A stretch of DNA of 64,000 nt from Aldehydirespirator sp965220345. Lineage in GTDB: Bacteria; Actinomycetota; Acidimicrobiia; Acidimicrobiales; Aldehydirespiratoraceae. The stretch is from contig OZ244822.1 of NCBI GenBank assembly GCA_965220345.1, forward strand, positions 2,232,001 through 2,296,000, in the 5' to 3' direction. Under the pieces are notes generated by a model. That model was not told where the DNA came from. It saw only the letters and a program-made list of their open reading frames with translations, and did no database searches. Of the stretch, positions 8,383 to 17,544 are shown one piece after another (positions within the stretch are counted from its first letter, which is position 1; every line of letters begins with the position of its first letter). The translations under genes were made by a program, and so were the position numbers.

Positions 8383-9627
8383 TTATCCAGCCACCACTGC
8401 TTCGAATTCGGCTCGCATCGCTGGCAGCAGAGTCTCATCAAGCCAGCAATCAAGCGCGGTCATGGCCAGAGCTTTAGCACCGTCAATCACCGCCGCGTCT
8501 CCTTGCGCAGCGGCGGCATAGTCAGCGAATCTTGGCGTGTGGATCGGCACGTCATCGGGTGCGACTTTGATCATTGGGTGTATCGAAGGAACGGCGTAGC
8601 TGACGTTGCCCATGTCGGTGCTGCCCACCACCCGGCAAGCCGGGTCGGTGCTTACCTTGCGTCCCACGACATCAAGGTTCGACAAATAGCGGCTCAGCAG
8701 CGGCGAATTGTTGCTCATGTCGGCGTAGGCGGGATCGGCCCATTGCAGCTCAACTTCGCAGCCTGCGGCATCAGCGCCAGCTTGCAAACAGGCAACAACC
8801 CGCTGCTTGAGGGTTTCGAGCGACGACAGGTTCGTGGAGCGCACATACCATTCAGCCGCGGCTGTCATCGGAACAATGTTGGGTTTGGCACCCCCGTCGG
8901 TGAACACCCCGTGAATGCGCTCATCTTCACGAATGTGTTGACGCAGTGCGGCTACAGCGTTGTAACCGAGCACGGCAGCGTCAAGAGCGTTGCGTCCCTT
9001 CTCGGGTGCTGCCGCGGCGTGGGCTGCTGCACCGCTGTAGCGGGCGTGTACGCGATGCACCGCAACAGCGTTGAAAATGCTTAGTTCGTAGTTAGCGGGG
9101 TGGATCATCATGGCAGCGTCAGCATCGGCGAAAGCCCCTTGACGCAGCATCAGCACTTTGCCGCCTCCCCCTTCCTCTGCCGGGGTTCCTACCACGGACA
9201 CTCGTGCGTTTGCTTCGCTTGCGAGTGAAGCCAGTGCTAGGCCAGCACCGAGCCCTGAAGCGGCGATGATGTTATGCCCGCAGGCGTGTCCTATATCGGG
9301 CAGAGCGTCGTATTCGCATACCACAGCCACATTGGGGCCGTCCCCATCGCCAGCCCGAGCCTCGAAAGCCGTGTCAACGCCGTAAGCCTGCCGCTGAACT
9401 GCCAGGCCGTGATCGGCCAGTACTTCGGTGAGCAGATCATGGGCGTAATGCTCCTCAAAGGCCAGTTCTGGATGGGCGTGGATACGGTGCGATACTTCAA
9501 GCAGTTCAGGGGCGAGAATGTCTATCTTGTCGCAGGCACGCTGTTTGGCTGCCGCTACATCCAAAGCTGCGGTAACGACGGTCGTGTCCACTGTTGCGTA
9601 TGTTGCGTCGCCTTGCGCCGCATTCAT
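8383..9627 (-). CDS. M20 family metallo-amidohydrolase (PM20D2/AbgB-like)
   Basis: A 414-residue di-metal amidohydrolase. The metal and catalytic residues are visible: EYDALPDIGHACGHN (residues about 105-119, Asp and His ligands), GTPAEEGGGGK (the Glu-Glu pair) and the C-terminal His in SIHPMIKV. The dimerisation insert begins SAHAAAAPEKGRNALDAAV. The pattern fits the subfamily that includes p-aminobenzoyl-glutamate hydrolase AbgB and mammalian PM20D2 dipeptidase, so the likely substrates are small N-acyl amino acids or dipeptides. Its start overlaps the stop of the upstream lipid-kinase-like gene by 4 bases, so the two are probably cotranscribed. Confidence 0.85.
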   Translation of the reverse strand: MNAAQGDATYATVDTTVVTAALDVAAAKQRACDKIDILAPELLEVSHRIHAHPELAFEEHYAHDLLTEVLADHGLAVQRQAYGVDTAFEARAGDGDGPNVAVVCEYDALPDIGHACGHNIIAASGLGAGLALASLASEANARVSVVGTPAEEGGGGKVLMLRQGAFADADAAMMIHPANYELSIFNAVAVHRVHARYSGAAAHAAAAPEKGRNALDAAVLGYNAVAALRQHIREDERIHGVFTDGGAKPNIVPMTAAAEWYVRSTNLSSLETLKQRVVACLQAGADAAGCEVELQWADPAYADMSNNSPLLSRYLSNLDVVGRKVSTDPACRVVGSTDMGNVSYAVPSIHPMIKVAPDDVPIHTPRFADYAAAAQGDAAVIDGAKALAMTALDCWLDETLLPAMRAEFEAVVAG

Positions 9628-10277
9628 GCCTGTGATCCTACAGCCGCAGGGATCCAGACTTCTAAAGCGCCTGGTTCGACTCGCAGGCTCAGTTTGTGGG
9701 CCCGGCTCACTTTCACGCCGTCAAGATAGATATCGAGACTTGGCAGCAGGTCGTATTGCGATGCGTTGACGCGACGTTGAGTGATACGCGGGTGAGGGAC
9801 GTGTGTGCCTGAAGGCAGCCGCCGTCGTGCTGCTAAACGCACCCGTAAAGGTGGATCAGCATCGAACACGTCGAGGCGCCCGTCGCCGGGATGTGACCGT
9901 GGTGCCGCGTTCCAGCGTCCTATGAATGAAGCATTGGCAGCCACCAGCAACTGGCCTCTCCACCACGTTCTGCGCGCCACGAGATGAGCCACAAACCAGT
10001 GCAACCGACCGTCGATCAGCGCCGCCCCTACATCCACCAACATTTGCACTCCTGCCCGGGTCTGCGATGCCGTGACAGACTGCGAATCTTCAACGCCTAA
10101 GGTGCGCGCCAAGTCGCCTCCAGAGAGCACCACTGGCGGCACCGGCAGGTTGGCGCGCCGTGCTTCAGCGAAGATTGCTGCGGCTTCGCTGTCGCTGGCA
10201 GCGCCGCGCGCCGTGTCTGGGATCTCTCCTAGATTGCCCCAGTCAACGCCCCAACCAGGGCCTCGTTCACCTATCAC
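9624..10277 (-). CDS. diacylglycerol/lipid kinase-like protein (C-terminal-domain type)
   Basis: A 217-residue protein. The C-terminal half resembles the second domain of the YegS/DgkB lipid kinase family: LLVAANASFIGRWNAAPRSH, GDGRLDVFD, and the closing LDGVKVSRAHKLSLRVEPG. The N-terminal half (GPGWGVDWGNLGEIPDTARG ... VVLSGGDLARTLG) keeps a GGDL-type motif but lacks the full nucleotide-binding domain of about 130 residues. It may therefore be a shortened paralogue rather than an active kinase. It overlaps the following M20 gene by 4 bases. Family call is moderate; activity unknown. Confidence 0.65.
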   Translation of the reverse strand: MIGERGPGWGVDWGNLGEIPDTARGAASDSEAAAIFAEARRANLPVPPVVLSGGDLARTLGVEDSQSVTASQTRAGVQMLVDVGAALIDGRLHWFVAHLVARRTWWRGQLLVAANASFIGRWNAAPRSHPGDGRLDVFDADPPLRVRLAARRRLPSGTHVPHPRITQRRVNASQYDLLPSLDIYLDGVKVSRAHKLSLRVEPGALEVWIPAAVGSQA

Positions 10278-10380
10278 AACTGCTCACTGTTGAGTCGCTG
10301 TTGAGTCACTGCAAAATCGAGTCACTATAAAAATTGAGCGTAACCCTGCCAAACGAATCTAAGCGGCTAGAACTGAGACT

Positions 10381-11421
10381 GTGACTGTGGCATCGAATCC
10401 ATCAGCACCTACCGGCATCAACTACGAACCGCTGACGGCTTGGCTCGTAGCTGAACTGGGGCTCACAGTGCCGCTTGACTTTCAGCCGGTCGCTGGAGGT
10501 GCATCCAACCTGACTTTCGTGGTGAACGATGCCGCTGGTCGTCGCATCGTGTTGCGCCGTCCTCCTACCACTCATGTTCTGGCTAGCGCGCATGACATGT
10601 CACGCGAGCACAGGGTGATCTCGGCGCTAGCGAACACAGCCGTTCCTGTGCCTCCAGCGTTGGGTTTATGCAGAGACACAGCAGTCAACGATGCCGACTT
10701 TTATGTGATGGGTTTCGTGGAGGGTTCAGTGATCTTTGATCGCAGCGACGCTGAGCAAGTGCCTTTGCCGCTGCGGCCAGCGATGATGGATTCTCTAGTG
10801 GACACACTCGCTGAACTCCATTCGGTAGATCCCGACAAGATCGGGTTAGGTGATCTAGGTCGCCGAGACGGCTACTGCGCACGTCAGCTGCATCGCTGGC
10901 AACAACAAGTCGCCGAAGGCTCTGATCGTGGGTTGCCACGAGTGCGTTCACTGCATGACCGCCTAACGCAAACCATCCCCGAACAGCAAGGTGTCGGCAT
11001 TGTTCACGGCGACTACAGGCTCGACAACTGCATCATGGCAGCGGATGGTTCGGTGGCTGCGGTGCTTGACTGGGAACTCTGCACGCTGGGCGACGTGCTG
11101 GTTGATGTGGCTGGCCTAGTGGCCTGGTGGGGTGCCACTGGAGCTGTGGGGCGTCTTGCAGAGATGCCCACTATCGCCGAAGGTTTCGGTGATGTTGAGC
11201 ATCTGCTGAACCGTTACCGGCAGCGCTCTGAGCGTGATCTTTCAGCGCTGGAATGGTATGTGGCACTGCAATTCTGGCGGGTTGCGTGCATCATTGAAGG
11301 AGTAAGAGTGCGTCACAGTGCTGGTGCGATGGGCGACAATCAGCACTACGACGACAACGAAGCCCGCTTGTTTATCGACTACGCCCTAGACCGCTGCGAG
11401 CACTCACTAGAAGCGTGCTAG
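10381..11421 (+). CDS. aminoglycoside-phosphotransferase-fold kinase (ACAD10-like phosphotransferase)
   Basis: A 346-residue APH-fold protein. Brenner's motif reads VHGDYRLDN near residue 208 and the metal-binding Asp follows in VLDWELCTLGD near residue 230. The stretch LVVNDAAGRRIVLRRPPTTH supplies the N-lobe Lys/Arg region. WELCTLGDVLVDVAGLVAWW is characteristic of the group related to ACAD10/ACAD11 N-terminal domains, which phosphorylate hydroxyacyl-CoAs in fatty-acid breakdown, rather than antibiotic-resistance kinases. No acyl-CoA dehydrogenase is adjacent, so the substrate is inferred from the family only. Confidence 0.82.
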   Translation: MTVASNPSAPTGINYEPLTAWLVAELGLTVPLDFQPVAGGASNLTFVVNDAAGRRIVLRRPPTTHVLASAHDMSREHRVISALANTAVPVPPALGLCRDTAVNDADFYVMGFVEGSVIFDRSDAEQVPLPLRPAMMDSLVDTLAELHSVDPDKIGLGDLGRRDGYCARQLHRWQQQVAEGSDRGLPRVRSLHDRLTQTIPEQQGVGIVHGDYRLDNCIMAADGSVAAVLDWELCTLGDVLVDVAGLVAWWGATGAVGRLAEMPTIAEGFGDVEHLLNRYRQRSERDLSALEWYVALQFWRVACIIEGVRVRHSAGAMGDNQHYDDNEARLFIDYALDRCEHSLEAC

Positions 11422-11489
11422 ATGTAGTTGTCCCGCTGTAGTGAGGTCAACTACTTCAAGAATAAGGCTGTTCGCTTGACGGCAGCATG

Positions 11490-11990
11490 TCAGCCCAAAG
11501 CGGCGATGGCGGCTTCGTAGTCTGGTTCGTCAGCGATCTCAGCGACCAGTTCGGTGTGCAAGACGCTGCCATCGGTATCAATCACTACCACCGCACGCGC
11601 GCAAAGGTCAGCTAGCGGGCCGTCTACCATCTTGACTCCGTAATCATTGAGGAACTCAGCGTTACGGAAAGTTGAGGCGGCGCTGACATTGTCGATACCT
11701 TCAGCGCCACAAAAACGCGAAGCCGCGAAAGGCAAGTCCGCCGAGACGCACAGCACAGACGTGTCCGACAAACCAGCGGCGCGCTCGTTGAAAGCGCGCA
11801 CGCTCTGAGCGCAGGTGGGAGTGTCAATCGACGGAAAGATGTTCAACACCACCCGGCTGCCTCGCAGCTCGTCGGATGTGACTTTGTTGAGGTCAGCGGC
11901 AGTCAACGAGAAAGCAGGAGCGGCTGCTCCTACCGTGGGCAAGTCACCTGCAGTGTGTATCGGGTTTCCGCGGAGAGTGATCTGAGCCAT
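11490..11990 (-). CDS. tpx: thiol peroxidase (Tpx-type atypical 2-Cys peroxiredoxin)
   Basis: A 166-residue peroxiredoxin. The peroxidatic Cys60 lies in FPSIDTPTCAQSVRAFNERA and the resolving Cys94 in SRFCGAEGIDNV, the spacing known for E. coli Tpx. The N-terminus MAQITLRGNPIHTAGDLPTV is also typical. It reduces alkyl hydroperoxides in the cytoplasm, using thioredoxin as donor. It is transcribed divergently from the decarboxylase gene, with a 112-base shared promoter region; the sequence upstream of its start contains an AGGAGGAA ribosome-binding site. Confidence 0.95.
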   Translation of the reverse strand: MAQITLRGNPIHTAGDLPTVGAAAPAFSLTAADLNKVTSDELRGSRVVLNIFPSIDTPTCAQSVRAFNERAAGLSDTSVLCVSADLPFAASRFCGAEGIDNVSAASTFRNAEFLNDYGVKMVDGPLADLCARAVVVIDTDGSVLHTELVAEIADEPDYEAAIAALG

Positions 11991-12102
11991 TGACGAGTTT
12001 CCTCCTAGTTCGTGTAGGTCACAAAGCTGCGGTGCCTAAATTGCCAGCAGCGGTGATTTACGTATCGGAGGCTACATCGGCAGCATCGCTATCATCGTTT
12101 TG

Positions 12103-13578
12103 ATGTCGCCTCAACCAAAGCAGCAGCAGGAGTTCGCAGCGGCACCACCGCCCTACGTATCGCTGCCAGACCTGAATACAGCACCTGACCCGCTTGATCT
12201 CGAAGCTTTTCGAAGCAACGGCCATGCGCTGGTTGATTGGATCACTGACTACCTCGCCGGGCTTGAGTCTCGCCCAGTTCGTGAAAAGGTTGCACCGGGC
12301 GAGATACGAGCCAAGCTCGCAGACCAAGCCCCTGAAATAGCGGAACCTTTCGCTGCGATGCTGGCTGACCTTGATCGGGTAGTAGTCCCTGGTTTGGCTC
12401 ACTGGCAGCATCCAGGCTGGTTCGCGTTCTTTCCTTGCCAGTCGTCACCACCTGCGGTGCTTGGTGAGCTGGCCGCAGCCGGGCTCGGTGTTCAGGGAAT
12501 GATGTGGGCTACCTCACCGGCTGCTACCGAGATAGAAGCTCAAGTGCTTGACTGGCTAGTGGATCTGCTGAACGTGCCCCAAACCTGGAAAACAACTGCT
12601 ACTGGAGGCGGAGTGATCCAAGACAGCGCCTCGACCGCTACTCACATCGCCATGGTGGTAGCACGCGAGGCTTGCCGTCGTCGCAGCGGAGCATCAGCCG
12701 AAGAAATGGTGGCTTACACCTCTAGTCAGGCACATTCTTCGCTAGAGAAAGGAGCGACCCTCACCGGTTTCGGTCACATGCGGATGCTTGATGTCGACTC
12801 TGCTTTCGCGGCTAAGCCCGAAGCGTTGGTTGAGATGATCGCTGCGGATCGCCGCAACGGTCTAACGCCAGCTTTTTTGGGTTCCAATGTGGGTACAACC
12901 CCGACGGCTGCGGTAGACCCGTTGCTGGCTCTCGGCGAGATCGCCCGATCCGAGCAAATTTGGCATCATGTGGACGCGGCATACGCAGGTTCAGCCATGA
13001 TCTGTGACGAGTTCCGGCATCTCCAGCAAGGCCTTGAACTAGCCGACTCCTACACCTTCAACCCGCACAAATGGTTGGCCACCAATGTGGAATGCTCAGT
13101 CATGTGGGTCGCCGACCGTCGGCCTTTGATTGAAACTCTCAGCGTGACGCCGCCTTATCTGCGTAACCCGGCATCAGATTCGGGGCAGGTGATTGACTAC
13201 CGGGATTGGCACGCCCCTCTGGGCCGGCCGTTCCGAGCTTTGAAGCTGTGGTTCGTGCTGCGTAGTTTCGGTGCTGAGGGTTTGCGGCAGATGATACGTA
13301 ACCATGTTGGTTGGGCACGCAGTCTGGCTGCACGCATTGATGATCATCCACGCTTGGAGTGCATCGCTGGAGTGCATTTTGCGTTGGTGACTTTCGCGCA
13401 TAGTGACGGCAATGCTGCGACTGATGCTTTAGCGGAGGCCGTAAACGCAGACGGAAGGTTCTATGTAACCGTTTCAGAGCACGAAGGACAGCGTTTCGTG
13501 CGGGTTTCGGTGGGTTCCACCTACACCAAGCAGCATCATGTTGATCAGCTCTGGGCTGTGATCGCTGACAATGCTTGA
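12103..13578 (+). CDS. PLP-dependent aromatic-L-amino-acid decarboxylase (group II)
   Basis: About 491 residues in the DOPA/tryptophan decarboxylase family. The N-terminal three-helix region (FRSNGHALVDWITDYLAGLE) and the substrate-loop motif LAHWQHPGWFAFFP are present. The PLP-binding lysine is in TFNPHKWLATNVECSVMWV near residue 322, with the cofactor Asp in WHHVDAAYAGSA and the Ser/His stretch YTSSQAHSSLEKGA. Possible products are tryptamine, tyramine or phenethylamine; sequence alone does not fix the substrate. ATG follows immediately after a TTG, and either could initiate. Confidence 0.9.
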   Translation: MSPQPKQQQEFAAAPPPYVSLPDLNTAPDPLDLEAFRSNGHALVDWITDYLAGLESRPVREKVAPGEIRAKLADQAPEIAEPFAAMLADLDRVVVPGLAHWQHPGWFAFFPCQSSPPAVLGELAAAGLGVQGMMWATSPAATEIEAQVLDWLVDLLNVPQTWKTTATGGGVIQDSASTATHIAMVVAREACRRRSGASAEEMVAYTSSQAHSSLEKGATLTGFGHMRMLDVDSAFAAKPEALVEMIAADRRNGLTPAFLGSNVGTTPTAAVDPLLALGEIARSEQIWHHVDAAYAGSAMICDEFRHLQQGLELADSYTFNPHKWLATNVECSVMWVADRRPLIETLSVTPPYLRNPASDSGQVIDYRDWHAPLGRPFRALKLWFVLRSFGAEGLRQMIRNHVGWARSLAARIDDHPRLECIAGVHFALVTFAHSDGNAATDALAEAVNADGRFYVTVSEHEGQRFVRVSVGSTYTKQHHVDQLWAVIADNA

Positions 13579-13632
13579 AAGTTGCACGAGCTTCTAGGTG
13601 CGTAAGCCAAGCAGCAAGGTGAGTTATAAACC

Positions 13633-14412
13633 TCAGCGCTTCAGTGATTGCAGGTAGTTGGCTGCGACCTGACGTGATTCGGGGTCTTGGCTAGCAATCA
13701 CAAGAGAATCGGCATCGTTATAGGCACCGCCTGTGGCAACCATCGCTTCGGCTGCTGCGTTCACTGCGAGCAGCGTTGCCCGTAGCGTGAACGCTGACTT
13801 CGCAGCCAGAGTCTGCGCTAGTTCAGTCACGGCTGCGTCTAATGCGCGGTTTTGCTCAGAGGTGGGAATCACCCTGTTTATGAAACCCAGTGCTTGAGCC
13901 TCGGTCGCATCAAAAGGCCGACAAGTCATTACAAGATCACGAGTAGCTGACGGGCCGATCTCACGAACCAGGCGAGGGATCCCGCCCCAAGCCAGCGGAA
14001 TACCTAGATCCACCTCAGGTATCACGAAGCGTGTGTCTTCGGTGGCTAGGCGAATATCGCAAGCAGCCGCGAGCACTACTCCCCCACCTACGCAGTGGCC
14101 GTGTATCGCTGCGATTGTCACTGCGGCTGTGTTGGTGATCGCTTCCGCCATGATCCGTCCTGCGTCAGCTCCATCACGTCCGAGGCCGTCACCATCTCTG
14201 AAAGCTTTCAGGTCTGCTCCAGCGGTGAAGGCTCGACCGTTGCCGCGAATGATCACCACCTTGACATCGTGTTGCTGATCGAACCAGCGGGCTGCTTCGG
14301 TGAGTTCTTGCAGGCAGGTAACCGAAAGAGGGTTTAGCTTGGCGGGATTATTGAGCAACAATTCGCCGATCGCTCCAGTCGTTGACACTTTGATTGTTTG
14401 GTAGTTCATCAC
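13633..14412 (-). CDS. enoyl-CoA hydratase/isomerase family protein
   Basis: A 259-residue crotonase-fold protein. The CoA-binding oxyanion-hole segments are FTAGADLKAFRDGDG near residue 65 and IHGHCVGGGVVLAAACDIRL near residue 105. The usual first catalytic Glu region reads EVDLGIPLAWGGIPRLV. The position of the second hydratase Glu should be checked by alignment because isomerases and non-hydratase members differ there. A second crotonase lies at 31.9 kb. It converges with the decarboxylase; the adjacent HpcH aldolase is divergent. Confidence 0.88.
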   Translation of the reverse strand: MMNYQTIKVSTTGAIGELLLNNPAKLNPLSVTCLQELTEAARWFDQQHDVKVVIIRGNGRAFTAGADLKAFRDGDGLGRDGADAGRIMAEAITNTAAVTIAAIHGHCVGGGVVLAAACDIRLATEDTRFVIPEVDLGIPLAWGGIPRLVREIGPSATRDLVMTCRPFDATEAQALGFINRVIPTSEQNRALDAAVTELAQTLAAKSAFTLRATLLAVNAAAEAMVATGGAYNDADSLVIASQDPESRQVAANYLQSLKR

Positions 14413-14542
14413 TCTGTAGTCCTAACTTTGTAGTCCAAAACTTTTGTGCCCGTAACTCTAAGGATTGAGCAGGGACAGGCAGGATCGTGCATTCAAGAAC
14501 ACAAAGTCAGGAACGCGCGGGTAGCTGTGATAGAAGAAACGC

Positions 14543-15331
14543 ATGAGAGATAACCCAATGCGACAGCGCTGGGCTTCGGGCGAGGCAGCTCTTGGAGGCT
14601 GGCTTGGTATCCCCAACGCCTACAGCGCCGAAATGGTCGCCAGACGCGACTTCGACTATGTCTGTATTGATGCCCAGCACGGCCTCGTTGACTACAGCGA
14701 CACTTGGCACATGCTGCAAGCCATTAACCTCGGTTCGGCTACTCCGCTGGTGAGAGTGCCCTGGAACGAACCGGGCATCATCGGTAAAAGCTTGGACGCA
14801 GGAGCCAGAGGAGTGATCATCCCTATGGTCAACACTCGAGCTGAAGCCGAAGCCGCTGTGGCTGCTTGTCGTTATCCCCCTGACGGCAGCCGCAGTTACG
14901 CAGGTGCGCGGGTAGTGCGACAGGAAGGCTCGGATTACTTCGCTAACGCCAACGCTGATGTGGCTGTGATCCCGATGATCGAGACCACAGAGGCACTCTC
15001 GAATCTTGATGCGATCTTGTCGGTGCCTGGTGTTGATGCGATTTACATGGGGCCCGCGGACTTATCGGTGAGCTTGGGGCTTCAGCCTCGCAACAACGAC
15101 GGAGAGCCAGCTTTTGATAAGGCAGTGGCAAATATTCTGGAAGCCTGCTCTCGTCATGGGGTGATCGCAGGCTGCCATACCGTGTCGGAGCTTTGTCAAC
15201 GCCGCATTGCGCAGGGTTTCCGAATGATCACGGTTACCTCCGATACGGCAGCGTTGTCACGAGCGCTAGACGATGAGCTGCGCCTCGCCCGTGGAGAAGC
15301 TCCAGTAACGCGTTCGGCATCCATGTATTGA
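14543..15331 (+). CDS. HpcH/HpaI family aldolase
   Basis: A 262-residue class II (metal-dependent) pyruvate aldolase. Motifs are FDYVCIDAQHGLVDYSD, the metal-ligand segment VIPMIETTEALSNLDAILSV and VDAIYMGPADLSVSLG. The family includes 4-hydroxy-2-oxo-heptanedioate and 2-keto-3-deoxy-glucarate aldolases, which split hydroxy-oxo acids into pyruvate and an aldehyde. The substrate is not determinable here. Its stop overlaps a TTG that opens the longest frame of the next gene, so the two may be cotranscribed. Confidence 0.87.
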   Translation: MRDNPMRQRWASGEAALGGWLGIPNAYSAEMVARRDFDYVCIDAQHGLVDYSDTWHMLQAINLGSATPLVRVPWNEPGIIGKSLDAGARGVIIPMVNTRAEAEAAVAACRYPPDGSRSYAGARVVRQEGSDYFANANADVAVIPMIETTEALSNLDAILSVPGVDAIYMGPADLSVSLGLQPRNNDGEPAFDKAVANILEACSRHGVIAGCHTVSELCQRRIAQGFRMITVTSDTAALSRALDDELRLARGEAPVTRSASMY

Positions 15332-15417
15332 GCAGCTGCTGTAGACGGCCAGCACCATCCAGCCAGCCCTATCCAGTCTGCACTAGCCAGCCAGCAACAT
15401 TGCGCTTTTCTGCCAAA

Positions 15418-16428
15418 GTGTTCACCACCAAAAAGCTGCTTACCTCTAGGCGGGTAGATCTGCTGCTGGGTATAGCAGCTGCGACTGCCGCTGTGAGCGG
15501 TTTGCTTGCTTGGGCGGTGGGTAGTGGTTGGGGTCGATGGGTGACAGTTGTTCACGCTGTGGCGGGCTTGGGAGTGCTGGCTTTGGCTCCAGCGAAGCTC
15601 AACGGTTCGGTGCTCACTGGAATGAAACGCGGCCGTGCCACTCGGTTGTTGTCGGTGTTTTTGGGTTTGCTGGTTTTGGCTACTGTGATTCTGGGAGTGC
15701 TGCACGCCACAGGTTTATGGCATGGTGTCGGTTACTGGTCGGCTCTGTGGACTCATGTGCTAATTGCTGCTCTGGTATTGCCGCTGTTGATCTGGCATGT
15801 GCTGAGTCGCCCGAGTCGTCCTCGCTTAGCTGATCTCGACCGCCGCACTCTGCTGGGTGGCGGGGCTGCATTTGCTGTTGCAGGTGTCGGTTTTGGAGTT
15901 CAGCAGCTGGTGGTGGGCGACAACAGACGCTTCACCGGTTCACACGAGATTGGTTCTTTCGATCCAGCTCAAATGCCGACCACCATGTGGCTGAATGACC
16001 GCTCACCCCGAATCGCCATTCAGGACGGGGAACTAGACTGGGAGCTAGTCGTCGCTGGACAGCGCATTGATTTGGCGGATTTGCACAAAAAGGCAGCACC
16101 GACGGTAGCGGATCTGGATTGCACCGGCGGTTGGTGGAGCCGCCAGTCTTGGGATGCTGTGCCATTGTCTGAACTTGTGCCTGATGTCACGGCTCGCAGC
16201 CTTGAAGTGACTTCAGTGACCGGTTACAGCCGCCTTTTCCCGGCCCGTGACGCAGCCAGCCTGTATCTAGCTGTGGGATACAACGGTGAACCACTGCGTC
16301 GAGGTCACGGAGCGCCAGTGCGGCTGGTAGCTCCAGGACGGCGAGGCTTTTGGTGGATTAAATGGGTCAGCCGAATAGACCCAAGCGAGCGCCCCTGGTG
16401 GTTGCAGCTGCCTTTCCCGCTGGAGTAA
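15418..16428 (+). CDS. membrane molybdopterin oxidoreductase (b561-like TM domain plus SUOX/MsrP-type molybdenum domain)
   Basis: The N-terminal part has four hydrophobic segments (for example VDLLLGIAAATAAVSGLLAW, LLSVFLGLLVLATVILGVL, THVLIAALVLPLLIW) with His residues suited to haem b, like cytochrome b561-type anchors. A connecting TM helix follows RRTLLGGG. The C-terminal 190 residues are a sulfite-oxidase-like molybdopterin domain: the molybdenum-binding Cys is in VADLDCTGGWWS near residue 234, followed by GYNGEPLRRGHGAPVRLVAP. GTG 15418 is preferred because the first 30 residues of the longer frame (TTG 15328) do not look protein-like. Electron donor and acceptor are unknown; orientation suggests an extracytoplasmic active site. 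Confidence 0.82.
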   Translation: MFTTKKLLTSRRVDLLLGIAAATAAVSGLLAWAVGSGWGRWVTVVHAVAGLGVLALAPAKLNGSVLTGMKRGRATRLLSVFLGLLVLATVILGVLHATGLWHGVGYWSALWTHVLIAALVLPLLIWHVLSRPSRPRLADLDRRTLLGGGAAFAVAGVGFGVQQLVVGDNRRFTGSHEIGSFDPAQMPTTMWLNDRSPRIAIQDGELDWELVVAGQRIDLADLHKKAAPTVADLDCTGGWWSRQSWDAVPLSELVPDVTARSLEVTSVTGYSRLFPARDAASLYLAVGYNGEPLRRGHGAPVRLVAPGRRGFWWIKWVSRIDPSERPWWLQLPFPLE

Positions 16429-16475
16429 ATACCCGCTATGCCGAAAACACCGAGTCCATGGTTTGGGAGTCCGTG

Positions 16476-17462
16476 ATGCGCGAGTCCATGATGCGGTCAC
16501 AGCTGCTGGGAGCAGTGGAGGCGGGCGGCACCAAGTTCCGTGCCGCGGTTGTGGCTCTTGGCGAAGATTCCGGCGACGATGATTCCGGCTCGGGCCATTC
16601 AAGCAACTTGAAGATCATCGACTCGATTTTGGTGCCTACATCTGATCCCGAAACAACGCTGGCTGAAGTGGTGTCGTTTTTTGCTGCGAGAGAACCGGTT
16701 GCGGCTTTAGGGATAGCTTCTTTCGGGCCGGTCGATCTTGATACTGCTTCACCTGACTATGGAGCAATCACCGACACCCCCAAACCGCAATGGTCAGGTG
16801 TTCGCATCTTGGATCGTCTAGCTCATGCTCTTGAGGTGCCTGCTGGCATTCAAACCGACGTGGAAGCAGCCGCAGTCGCCGAACAAATGCTGGGTACGAG
16901 CCCGTATCCAAAACAACTTGCCTATGTGACGGTAGGTACTGGTGTTGGTGCCGCTGTTGCTTCGCACGGAGTGCCTCTGCGCGGTCGTCATCACAGTGAA
17001 CTAGGCCACATACCAGTTCGGCGCATTGCAGGCGATGACTATCCGGGTCATTGCCCGTTCCATCAGGACTGCCTTGAAGGCATGGCCTGTGGGCCTGCGG
17101 TTGCTCAGCGTTGGGGCATTGACCTTAATAACGCCGCAGATGCAGCCGCAGACCGTGACGATATCTGGCAGCTTGAAGCGGGATATCTTGCCCAGCTCGT
17201 GAGAATGCTTTGTTACTCTTTCGCCCCAGAGCGAATCGTGTTCGGCGGGGGTGTTGGTAAAAGATCAGGAATGGCAGACATGATCCGAGCAGCAAGCGTT
17301 ACAGAACTCGCTGGCTACGCCGACTATTCGACAGGTCTCAGCCAGTTTGTTGTTGCGCCAGCTCTGGGTAATGACTCAGGTCTGCTAGGCGCTGCACTTC
17401 TCGCCCAAGCACAACTTTTTCCAAAGCAAACTCTGCCACAGCAGACTCTGCCGCAGCGGTAG
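16476..17462 (+). CDS. ROK family sugar kinase (fructokinase/glucokinase-like)
   Basis: A protein of about 328 residues with the N-terminal ATP motif LLGAVEAGGTKFRAAVV, the second phosphate loop TVGTGVGAAV and the ROK zinc site GHIPVRR followed by GHCPFHQDCLEGMACGPA. The short spacing and ExCxxH-type cluster resemble the fructokinase group typified by Bacillus GmuE/YdhR. The ATG at 16476 has a GGGAG element at suitable distance; a longer frame begins at 16362 inside the preceding gene. The last residues (KQTLPQQTLPQR) are a small repeat. It phosphorylates a hexose with ATP; which hexose is uncertain. Confidence 0.88.
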   Translation: MRESMMRSQLLGAVEAGGTKFRAAVVALGEDSGDDDSGSGHSSNLKIIDSILVPTSDPETTLAEVVSFFAAREPVAALGIASFGPVDLDTASPDYGAITDTPKPQWSGVRILDRLAHALEVPAGIQTDVEAAAVAEQMLGTSPYPKQLAYVTVGTGVGAAVASHGVPLRGRHHSELGHIPVRRIAGDDYPGHCPFHQDCLEGMACGPAVAQRWGIDLNNAADAAADRDDIWQLEAGYLAQLVRMLCYSFAPERIVFGGGVGKRSGMADMIRAASVTELAGYADYSTGLSQFVVAPALGNDSGLLGAALLAQAQLFPKQTLPQQTLPQR

Positions 17463-17544
17463 CACTAACCAACACAGTCTTCTTTCTAAGCAATCTCAAG
17501 TTTCTAAGCAATGCCAAGAAAGTAAAAGCAAGGAGCGATTAGTA

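Noticed and set aside
8344..9084. 246-residue plus-strand ORF opposite the M20 peptidase
   Set aside because: It lies wholly within a clear metallopeptidase with all metal ligands.
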